From Limnohabitans sp. (GTDB lineage Bacteria; Pseudomonadota; Gammaproteobacteria; Burkholderiales; Burkholderiaceae_C), in NCBI GenBank assembly GCA_018883305.1, contig VEQI01000011.1, forward strand, positions 1-20,728: a stretch of DNA of 20,728 bases, read 5' to 3'. The notes under the pieces were generated by a model. It had not been told where the DNA came from. It made no database searches and was given only the letters and a program-made list of their open reading frames with translations. Positions within the stretch are counted from its first letter, which is position 1; the number at the start of each line of letters is the position of its first letter. The position numbers and the translations under genes were made by a program. This document shows positions 7,579-13,535 of this stretch, one piece after another.

Positions 7579-8346
7579 TCAGCCATTCATGGTGAGACCG
7601 CCAGACACACTCAGCACCTGACCGGTGACGTAAGCAGCATCATCGCTGGCAAAGAACACGATGGCACCTGGCAAATCATTGGGCTGGCCGATGCGTCCCA
7701 GCGGAATGGCGCGCGTGAACGCCTCCATCAGTTTCTCCGGGTTGCCCGCGCCTTCTTTGTATTCGGCAAACAGGGCAGTGTCCGTGGGGCCAGGGCACAC
7801 CACATTGACGGTGATGCCGTGGCGTGAATGCTCGCGCGCAATGGTTTTGGAAAACGACACCAGGCCGCCCTTGCAGGCGGCATAGACGGCCTCACCGGAC
7901 GAGCCCACGCGGGCGGCATCAGAGGCAATGTTGACAATACGACCGCTCCTGCGTGCCGCCATGCCGGGCAACACGGCGTGGTGCATGTGAAGCGCGCCCA
8001 CCAGGTTGATGGCAATCAGTCGCTCCCACTGATCCGGCGTGGTCTTGGTGAAGGGTCGGAACACGTCCCAACCAGCATTGTTGACCAGCACGTCGATCGG
8101 ACCGAATTGCGACGCCGTGGCGGCCACGGCGGCGTCCACCGCAGCGCGGTCGGTGATGTCGCACTGGAAGGCGGCGGCCGTGCCACCGGCAGATTGAATC
8201 TCGGCGGCCAGTTGCTGGGCGGGCTGCAGGTTCATGTCAAAAATGGCCACGCGAGCACCTTCGGCCGCAAAGCGACGGCAGGTGGCGCTGCCAATACCGC
8301 CGGCGCCGCCGGTGATGATCACAGTTTTGTTGAGCAGTCGGGTCAT
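7579..8346 (-). CDS. badH: 2-hydroxycyclohexanecarboxyl-CoA dehydrogenase (BadH)
   Basis: Predicted 255-residue short-chain dehydrogenase that oxidises 2-hydroxycyclohexanecarboxyl-CoA to the 2-keto compound with NAD. It shows the TGGAGGIG cofactor loop (12-19), NNAG (89-92), and the catalytic Ser142, Tyr155 and Lys159 (YAACK). The length and text match BadH of R. palustris (TIGR03206), and it sits directly upstream of badI, whose substrate it makes. Many SDRs look similar, so the specific name depends on this neighbour. The ATG at 8346 is chosen over an in-frame TTG at 8379 because AGGAG lies about eight bases before it and the protein then begins in the family's usual way. It is the first gene of the operon. 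Confidence 0.9.
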   Translation of the reverse strand: MTRLLNKTVIITGGAGGIGSATCRRFAAEGARVAIFDMNLQPAQQLAAEIQSAGGTAAAFQCDITDRAAVDAAVAATASQFGPIDVLVNNAGWDVFRPFTKTTPDQWERLIAINLVGALHMHHAVLPGMAARRSGRIVNIASDAARVGSSGEAVYAACKGGLVSFSKTIAREHSRHGITVNVVCPGPTDTALFAEYKEGAGNPEKLMEAFTRAIPLGRIGQPNDLPGAIVFFASDDAAYVTGQVLSVSGGLTMNG

Positions 8347-8417
8347 GCGGAGGTCTCCTGGGTCAAAGGCAAAACACAATCGGGGGAAACATAGATACCG
8401 GACGAGGCACCCATATA

Positions 8418-8423
8418 TGTCAA
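8418..8423 (-). promoter_or_regulatory. Consensus -35 element facing badH
   Basis: On the - strand this reads TTGACA, a full match to the sigma-70 -35 box, 72 bp before the badH start. The matching -10 is poor: a 17-base spacer gives CGGTAT, and TATCTA occurs only with a 20-base spacer. The promoter may therefore depend on an activator. Confidence 0.4.
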
Positions 8424-8427
8424 TGTA

Positions 8428-8444
8428 TTGCCATATTATGGCAA
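8428..8444. promoter_or_regulatory. Perfect 17-bp palindrome, candidate operator of the badH operon
   Basis: TTGCCATA-T-TATGGCAA reads as an exact inverted repeat with 8-bp arms around one central base. It lies five bases upstream of a TTGACA -35 element that points toward badH. A site of this size and symmetry fits a dimeric regulator of MarR or TetR type. In R. palustris the cyclohexanecarboxylate genes are controlled by the MarR protein BadR, but no regulator gene is in this window. Identity of the binding protein is therefore open. The place just upstream of -35 would allow activation, or repression of a rightward promoter. Confidence 0.6.
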
Positions 8445-8740
8445 CCCGCGAAGAACGTGCAAGTGGCGATTTTCACCTCAATCCTAGTATTTACCCTATA
8501 AACAGTGGTCGCCTGTCGCGACGCCTGAAGCCACTTCCAGATTTCAGATACGTCAACATGTTTCTCAATCACCCGCTTGCCGCAGATGCTTCCGCGATGC
8601 CCCCGAGCGAGGCCTCCGGTCGGCGCCCTGAAAGGGTCAGACCTGCCCCCTGCGCATCACCCTCGATCGTCGGGTGGCTGATGTAAAGTCACTGACACCC
8701 TGAGCCCCTTGGCTTCCTAGAACTTTCATCAGCCCCGCCC

Positions 8741-9529
8741 ATGTCCAGCGTCTCCGCCTCCTCTGCAGTTGCCGTCGTCACCGGAGCCGCGCGCGGCATT
8801 GGGTTGGCCAGTGCACAGTGGTTTCTCGCACAAGGCTACCGGGTGGTTCGACTGGACAATGACTCGCCGAGCCTGACGGCATCAGCTGCTTCGCTGGCCG
8901 AGCCCGCACGGGTGCTGGATGTGGTGTGCGATGTGTCGCAACCCGCGCAAGTGCATGCGGCCGTGGACACCATCCGGTCCACCTTTGGTCGTGTGGACGC
9001 CCTGGTGAACAACGCCGGCGTGGCTGTCTTCAAGCCCATTGGTGAAACCACCTTTGAGGAATGGCGTTATGTAATGAGCACCAATCTGGATGGCATCTTT
9101 TTGTGCACACAGGCTTTTGCGCCCCTCATGCAGCAAGGCGGTGGTGGGGCAGTGGTGAACATCGCCTCGATTTCCGGCCTGCGCGCCAGTACCCTGCGGG
9201 TGGCCTATGGCACCAGCAAGGCTGCCGTGGTGCATCTCACCAAACAACAGGCCGTGGAATATGGCAATGTGGGCATTCGGGTCAACGCCATCGCGCCGGG
9301 TCCGGTCGAGACCGAGATGGCCAAGCAAGTGCACAGCCCGGCCATCCGCAAGGACTACCACGATGCCATTCCACTTAATCGCTATGGCGCACTGGAAGAG
9401 ATTGCCGCTTGCATCGGTTTTCTGTGCAGCCGCGATGCGGCTTACGTGAACGGTCAGTTGCTGGCCGTGGATGGTGGCTTTGATGCGTCGGGCATCGGTT
9501 TGCCCACATTGCGGACCACCGCTATATGA
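8741..9529 (+). CDS. SDR-family NAD(P)-dependent oxidoreductase
   Basis: Predicted 262-residue classical short-chain dehydrogenase acting on a hydroxyl or keto group of an unknown substrate. Visible motifs are TGAARGIG (14-21), NNAG (90-93), and catalytic Ser143, Tyr156 and Lys160 (YGTSK). The C-terminal DGGFDASGIGLPT follows the usual SDR end. Asp39 at the end of the second beta strand (RLDND) suggests preference for NAD over NADP. Its stop overlaps the ATG of the MFS transporter (ATGA), so the two are translated together. The gene diverges from badH, which could mean a linked role in alicyclic-acid metabolism, but nothing in the protein proves that. The start lacks a visible Shine-Dalgarno and was chosen as the first Met that precedes the cofactor strand by about ten residues. 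Confidence 0.88.
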   Translation: MSSVSASSAVAVVTGAARGIGLASAQWFLAQGYRVVRLDNDSPSLTASAASLAEPARVLDVVCDVSQPAQVHAAVDTIRSTFGRVDALVNNAGVAVFKPIGETTFEEWRYVMSTNLDGIFLCTQAFAPLMQQGGGGAVVNIASISGLRASTLRVAYGTSKAAVVHLTKQQAVEYGNVGIRVNAIAPGPVETEMAKQVHSPAIRKDYHDAIPLNRYGALEEIAACIGFLCSRDAAYVNGQLLAVDGGFDASGIGLPTLRTTAI

Positions 9530-10983
9530 CCCACCCTCACAGCGGCGAAGCCCTGCGAGCGCGTCTGGGACCGCGCTACCGCTGGCTGCTGTTGCTGTCG
9601 GTCATGATTGGCACCATGGCCTCCATCATGTCATCCACCGTGGTGAATGTGGCCATTCCAGACATAAGTCATACCTTCACCCTGGGACAGGACCGTGCCC
9701 AGTGGGTGAGTTCGGCCTTCATGCTGGCCAGCACCTCCTCCATGCTGACCACGCCCTGGCTGCTGGAGCGCTTTGGCTATCGCCGCACGTTTGCACAAGC
9801 CACTTGGCTGCTGATGCTGGGCGGCATTGTGGGTGGCCTGTCGCAACGTTATGAATGGGTGTTGCTGGCCCGGGTGGCCGAAGGCCTGGCCGCCGGTGTG
9901 TTGCAACCCATCCCTGCCATCATTATTTTGCGGGCCTTTGAAACCCACGAGCAGGGCCGCGCCAGTGGTTACTTTGGCATGGGCGTGGTGCTGGCACCGG
10001 CGATTGGCCCCAGCGTGGGTGGCTTGCTGGTGGAAGCATTTGGCTGGCGTTCGGTGTTTTTGATGGTGGTGCCCTTTTGCCTGGCCTCGCTGTATATGGC
10101 GAAACGCTATGTCCCCATCACCGGCCCCGGTGGCGCACAGGCACAACCCGAAGCCACTCTGGACTGGCGAGGATTGGCCTTGGTGAGTAGCGGCGCGCTG
10201 TGTGTGCTCAATGGCTTGGTGGCCTTGCACGGGGACAGCCTGACGCAGGCCATGGGCTTGCTGCTGCTGGCCGTGGCGTTGCTGGTGGGCTTCGTGGCCT
10301 GGCAACGTCATTTGCTGCGGCACCATGGTCGACCCTTGCTCAACATGCATTTGTTTACTCAACGGCAGTTTGCGATGGGCAGCCTGGTGGCGCTGATTTA
10401 TGGCACGGCCTTGTTTGGATCCACCTATTTGCTCCCCGTCTATTTGCAGGCAGCACTGGGCATGTCGCCGGGCTATGTGGGCAGCATTTTGTTGCCTGCG
10501 GGTCTGGTGCTTGGCGTGACCATTGCCGTGGTGGGGCGGCTGGCGGATCGTCAGCCCACCTGGCTGCTGGTGGTCTTGGGTCTGCTGCTGCTGGCCAGCT
10601 CGTTCCTGTTGATGCTGATCCTGGATCTGCACACGCCGCTGTGGTGGCTGGTGACGTTTGCCATCATTGGGCGTATTGGCCTGGGCTTCATCCTGCCCTC
10701 CTTGAACCTGGCTGCCATGCGCGGCCTGGACCGTCATCTGATCACTCAGGGCTCCAGCGTCATCAACTTCCTGCGCATGTTCGGTGGAGCGGCCGGTGTG
10801 AGTTTGTGCGGCATTGTGCTGGAATGGCGACTGGCTGCGCATGGCGACTCACTCACCTCGGCCACCACCAGCGCAGCGCGCCTGAGTGCCTTCAATGACA
10901 CGTTTTTACTGATGGCCGCGGTCTGTTCATTGGCCATTCTGGCGGCCTGGCGGCTGCGTGACTCGCCCGCCAAGGGGCACTGA
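9526..10983 (+). CDS. MFS transporter, DHA2 (14-TM drug:H+ antiporter) family
   Basis: Predicted 485-residue inner-membrane exporter of the EmrB/QacA type. The first segment, MIGTMASIMSSTVVNVAIPD (about 27-46), is the characteristic TM1 text of DHA2 proteins (L-D-x-T-I-V-N-V-A-L-P in relatives). WVSSAFMLASTSSMLTTPWL and ERFGYRRTF mark TM2 and loop 2-3. Motif C of antiporters is seen as GMGVVLAPAIGPSVGGLL around 149-166. Hydrophobic segments continue to the C-terminus in a number consistent with 14. Asp, common in TM1 motif D1, is replaced here by Ser/Thr-rich residues (IMSSTVVN). Its ATG overlaps the SDR stop. The substrate is unknown; position beside badH suggests, but does not show, an alicyclic or aromatic acid. 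It ends 17 bp from the convergent rhodanese gene. Confidence 0.88.
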   Translation: MTHPHSGEALRARLGPRYRWLLLLSVMIGTMASIMSSTVVNVAIPDISHTFTLGQDRAQWVSSAFMLASTSSMLTTPWLLERFGYRRTFAQATWLLMLGGIVGGLSQRYEWVLLARVAEGLAAGVLQPIPAIIILRAFETHEQGRASGYFGMGVVLAPAIGPSVGGLLVEAFGWRSVFLMVVPFCLASLYMAKRYVPITGPGGAQAQPEATLDWRGLALVSSGALCVLNGLVALHGDSLTQAMGLLLLAVALLVGFVAWQRHLLRHHGRPLLNMHLFTQRQFAMGSLVALIYGTALFGSTYLLPVYLQAALGMSPGYVGSILLPAGLVLGVTIAVVGRLADRQPTWLLVVLGLLLLASSFLLMLILDLHTPLWWLVTFAIIGRIGLGFILPSLNLAAMRGLDRHLITQGSSVINFLRMFGGAAGVSLCGIVLEWRLAAHGDSLTSATTSAARLSAFNDTFLLMAAVCSLAILAAWRLRDSPAKGH

Positions 10984-11000
10984 CCCACGCCAGCCCAGCC

Positions 11001-11381
11001 TTACTCAAAAGAGGGCTGTGAAGGTTTGGCCACAGGCTTGCCAGCCGCGACCCAGGCATCAAACCCGCCCGATATCGAGGTCACGTTCAAGTAGCCCATC
11101 TCTTTCATCGACGCCGCCGCCAAGGCAGCGCGGCCACTGGTCTTGCAATACAACACCACCTTGAGATCGCGACGTGACAAGTCGGGTGAGGCGCTGAGCT
11201 TGAACTCCAGCATGCCACGCGAGGCATGCATCGCGCCGGGAATATGCCCGGCGGCGTATTCATCGGCTTCACGCACATCGATCACCACGTCGGCCTCACG
11301 CATGAGGACCTCCGCCTGATCCACCGGCAATTCACGGGTCAGGGCCTTGGCATGGACCACCAGGTCATGGGCTGTTTTCAT
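11001..11381 (-). CDS. Single-domain rhodanese-like sulfurtransferase
   Basis: Predicted 126-residue cytoplasmic rhodanese domain that carries sulfane sulfur as a persulfide. It has VVIDVREADEYAAGHIPGA (32-50), the classic rhodanese entry, and the active-site loop CKTSGRA with Cys79 after VVLY. GYLNVTSISGGFDAWVAAGKP (96-116) is the family C-terminal motif. No signal peptide is present. AGGAGG lies six bases before the ATG. It is the last gene of the six-gene RND efflux operon, 20 bp after the TolC-like gene. In E. coli YgaP this domain is fused to a DUF2892 membrane domain; here DUF2892 is a separate gene of the same operon. The family is certain. The donor and acceptor of sulfur are unknown. 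Confidence 0.92.
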   Translation of the reverse strand: MKTAHDLVVHAKALTRELPVDQAEVLMREADVVIDVREADEYAAGHIPGAMHASRGMLEFKLSASPDLSRRDLKVVLYCKTSGRAALAAASMKEMGYLNVTSISGGFDAWVAAGKPVAKPSQPSFE

Positions 11382-11401
11382 GGAAACCTCCTGAGTGAGT
11401 C

Positions 11402-12853
11402 TTATCGATTTGAAGCGGAATCCGGCTGCGCGGCGATCAATCCAGCATTGGCGTCTTGAAGACTGCGCTCGCTCAACTGGCCTTGCAACGCGTCCAGACG
11501 CAAGCGCGCCATCAACAGATCCGCCCGCGACTGCAGCAAAGCCAGCTCGGCCGCGGCATGGTCGTTTTCAGCGGCCAGCAACTCCAGCGTGGTGCGGTCG
11601 CCCACCTGTCGTCCCAGTCGCGTTGCGTCCAGCCGGGCTGCGCTGGCCGTCAAGGCATCCTGCAAGGCTTGCACGCGCACCGGGCCTGTATGGAGCGCCA
11701 GCCAGGTGGCGCGCACCTGCTGCTGCACCTGACGCTGCGCCATCTCCAGCTCGGCATTCGCCTTGTCCACCTGGCCCAAGGCCTCACGCCACTTGCCGTC
11801 TCGCCAGCCGCCGGTGTAGAGCGGCACGTTCAGGGTCACCCCCAGCATCTGTTGCGACTGGGTGGTGCTGGCCGAACCATAGTCGCCCTGACCACTCAGA
11901 TGATCACGCCCCCAGGCCGCCACCGCGTCCACGGTGGGGGCGGCCTTGACCGTGTGCTTGCTGGCTTCTTGCAGGCTGCTCTGGACTTGAGCGGATTGCA
12001 GCAACAAGCCCGCGTTGCCGGTGCGGGCCGCAGCCATAGCCTCTTCCAGCGTGGGCAAACGCACATCCCCCATGCTGCCAGGTGTCAACAACTTCAGCGC
12101 ATCAGATGCGCCACCGATGGAGTCCGCCAGCACGGCGCGTGCCACGCTGCGTTCACTCTCGGCCGCACTCACCTGGGCTTGCAAGCCACGCGCACGGGCG
12201 GCAGCCTCGTGGGTGTCGGTGATAGGCGCATCGCCCAGGGCGTAACGGTCTTTGGCTTCAGTGTGTGCGCGCTCGACCGCTTGCAGTTGTTGACGCAACA
12301 CTTGCCAGCGTTTGTCGGCCACCACCACGTCCAGATAGCGCTGAACGGTGGTCAGCATCAGTTGCTGCTGTTGAAGATCCGCTTGCCATCCGGCCGCTTG
12401 CGCCCCGACACCCAGTTGTTGACGCTGCGCATCTCGCTCGGGGTTGTACAGCGGCTGGCGCGCCTGCAAAGCCCAACGCCCGGTAGTGCCATGGTTGATG
12501 GACGTGTTGAAATTGACCCCGGTGGTGGAAGGCATGCTGGGCGTTGAAAACTCCGCCCCCGTCATGCGGGACTGCATGCTCATGGCCCCACCCGTGGCAC
12601 TGGCCATGACGGCCGGTCGCCACACCGAATCCGCTTGCTGACGCAGGGCCTGCGCCGTGGCCCGGCTGGCCTGCGCGGCCGCCATCTGCGGATCGGCCTG
12701 CCTGGCACGTTCCCACACCTGAAGCAAATCAAGTGTTTGCGCGGTACTGACTTGCACCACCACACAGGCCATCACCCCCAAGGCCCAAGCCTTGGGACGA
12801 CTCACCAAACCAGCCTTTGTCGCGCCACTCCCTAGATATCGATGTGTGCTCAT
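11402..12853 (-). CDS. TolC-family outer-membrane efflux protein
   Basis: Predicted 483-residue outer-membrane channel for the RND pump encoded upstream in the same operon. It starts with a long signal sequence (hydrophobic core ALGVMACVVVQVSTA, cleavage before QT near residue 38). LLQVWERARQADPQMAAAQA follows, the standard TolC N-terminal helix. Two long helical repeats, and YNPERDAQRQQLGVGAQAA and LNVPLYTGGWRDGKWREA at equivalent places in the two halves, show the OEP domain duplication. The ATG at 12853 is preferred over a GTG at 12865 that overlaps the thioredoxin stop, because GAGGTGA is well placed before the ATG. Either choice leaves the gene overlapping or abutting trxC. It differs clearly from the CzcC-like channel at 1170-2399. 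Confidence 0.9.
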   Translation of the reverse strand: MSTHRYLGSGATKAGLVSRPKAWALGVMACVVVQVSTAQTLDLLQVWERARQADPQMAAAQASRATAQALRQQADSVWRPAVMASATGGAMSMQSRMTGAEFSTPSMPSTTGVNFNTSINHGTTGRWALQARQPLYNPERDAQRQQLGVGAQAAGWQADLQQQQLMLTTVQRYLDVVVADKRWQVLRQQLQAVERAHTEAKDRYALGDAPITDTHEAAARARGLQAQVSAAESERSVARAVLADSIGGASDALKLLTPGSMGDVRLPTLEEAMAAARTGNAGLLLQSAQVQSSLQEASKHTVKAAPTVDAVAAWGRDHLSGQGDYGSASTTQSQQMLGVTLNVPLYTGGWRDGKWREALGQVDKANAELEMAQRQVQQQVRATWLALHTGPVRVQALQDALTASAARLDATRLGRQVGDRTTLELLAAENDHAAAELALLQSRADLLMARLRLDALQGQLSERSLQDANAGLIAAQPDSASNR

Positions 12854-12861
12854 GCTTGAAT

Positions 12862-13296
12862 TCACCTCGTTGTACGCAAGCCAGCCTCGATCCAGCGCAG
12901 CAGATCCTGCGCCGACATGGCGCCAGACATCCGGTTCACTTCACGCCCGTTCTGAAACAACATCAGCGTGGGAATGCTGCGAATGGCGTACTGCTGCGCC
13001 GCTCGGGGACTGGCCTCGGTATCCACCTTCACAAAGCGCACCTGCGGCATTTGCCGTGCGGCCTGTGCAAAGTGCGGCGCCATCATCTTGCACGGTCCGC
13101 ACCAGTCGGCCCAAAAGTCCACCACCACGGGCAACTCCGTGCCTTGCAAAAACCCCGGCAACGCAGCATCCCCCAGCGCCACAGGCTCGGGGGCCATCAA
13201 GTCATGACGGCAGCGACCACAGCGAACCTCTTGATCCAGCTTGTCATCGGCCACCCGGTTCTTGGCGCCGCACGCAGGACACACCAGATGCATCAT
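12862..13296 (-). CDS. trxC: Thioredoxin 2-type protein (TrxC-like) with zinc ribbon
   Basis: Predicted 144-residue cytoplasmic thiol-disulfide reductase. An N-terminal zinc-ribbon with Cys6, Cys9, Cys26 and Cys29 (CPACG, CGRC) precedes a thioredoxin fold with the canonical active site WCGPC (65-69). The cis-proline motif SIPTLMLF lies downstream. This layout is that of TrxC (thioredoxin 2), which in E. coli is induced by oxidative stress under OxyR and is regulated differently from TrxA. Length fits the family. Two consecutive Met codons could start it. It sits inside the RND operon, nine bases after the DUF2892 gene and overlapping the next frame. Finding a thioredoxin between pump and channel genes implies that the pump's stress involves thiol oxidation or persulfides. 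That is inference. Confidence 0.92.
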   Translation of the reverse strand: MMHLVCPACGAKNRVADDKLDQEVRCGRCRHDLMAPEPVALGDAALPGFLQGTELPVVVDFWADWCGPCKMMAPHFAQAARQMPQVRFVKVDTEASPRAAQQYAIRSIPTLMLFQNGREVNRMSGAMSAQDLLRWIEAGLRTTR

Positions 13297-13305
13297 GCGC
13301 CCCCA

Positions 13306-13515
13306 TCAGCAGCCAGGTTCCAGACCCAGCTTGCGCAAAATGGTTTCCATCAGGCACCAGCGGGTGAGCGCACTCTGCAACAAATTGGCGCCCACAAATG
13401 CGGTGAACGCCAGCCACCACGGGCTCACAAAGACCGGACTGCCCTCGATGCCCATGGCCAGTGAGGCCAGGATGAACAAGCCAGCGACGAGACGAACGAG
13501 TTGCCAAGATTTCAT
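13306..13515 (-). CDS. DUF2892 (YgaP-type) small membrane protein, first copy
   Basis: Predicted 69-residue inner-membrane peptide. It has two hydrophobic segments (about 7-22 and 33-49) separated by a short polar turn. A cytoplasmic-looking tail, RWCLMETILRKLGLEPGC, follows, carrying Cys54 and Cys69. The W-C-x-M-x-x-I-L-x-x-L-G pattern is typical of DUF2892/YgaP-TM proteins (PF11127). The ATG at 13515 has AGGAG seven bases upstream; a longer frame to 13539 lacks support and would overlap the permease gene. It lies 20 bp after the RND permease and nine bases before trxC. In YgaP the same membrane domain is fused to a rhodanese. A second DUF2892 gene lies in the divergent arm of the island at 18745. 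Confidence 0.85.
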   Translation of the reverse strand: MKSWQLVRLVAGLFILASLAMGIEGSPVFVSPWWLAFTAFVGANLLQSALTRWCLMETILRKLGLEPGC

Positions 13516-13535
13516 GATGAAGCTCCTTTCAAAAA

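Larger units (their letters stand above)
8347..8740. promoter_or_regulatory. 394-bp divergent control region between badH and the SDR-MFS pair
   Basis: No convincing gene lies in this gap, the longest in the window. Its badH-proximal 110 bp is AT-richer than the surroundings. It holds a consensus -35 (TTGACA on the - strand, 8418-8423), a CATATATG palindrome (8412-8419) and a perfect 17-bp palindrome (8428-8444). Its right half is GC-rich and I see no clear promoter for the SDR gene there, although TATAAA occurs at about 8507. No Shine-Dalgarno precedes the SDR ATG. Two CTAG tetranucleotides (8484-8487, 8717-8720) are present. Confidence 0.6.

Noticed and set aside
6469..7827. A 452-codon + strand frame across aliB, badI and badH
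   Set aside because: Antisense to three well-recognised genes; composition is that of a high-GC shadow frame rich in His, Arg and Ala with no domain.
8632..8647. AAGGGTCAGACCTGCCCC-like text resembling REP-element motifs (GGGGTCAGACCCC)
   Set aside because: The inverted repeat is broken and there is no second copy or RAYT transposase in the window, so a REP element is not supported.
9631..10842. A 403-codon - strand frame inside the MFS gene
   Set aside because: Gln/His-rich shadow of a membrane protein gene, with no start signal or recognisable fold.
10991..11018. CAGCCC and GGGCTG inverted repeat between the MFS and rhodanese stops as a bidirectional terminator
   Set aside because: The loop is 16 bases, the stem only six and there is no T-run; half of it lies inside the rhodanese coding end.
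11456..12547. A 363-codon + strand frame opposite the TolC-like gene
   Set aside because: Antisense shadow of a clear OEP protein; no ribosome site and no domain.
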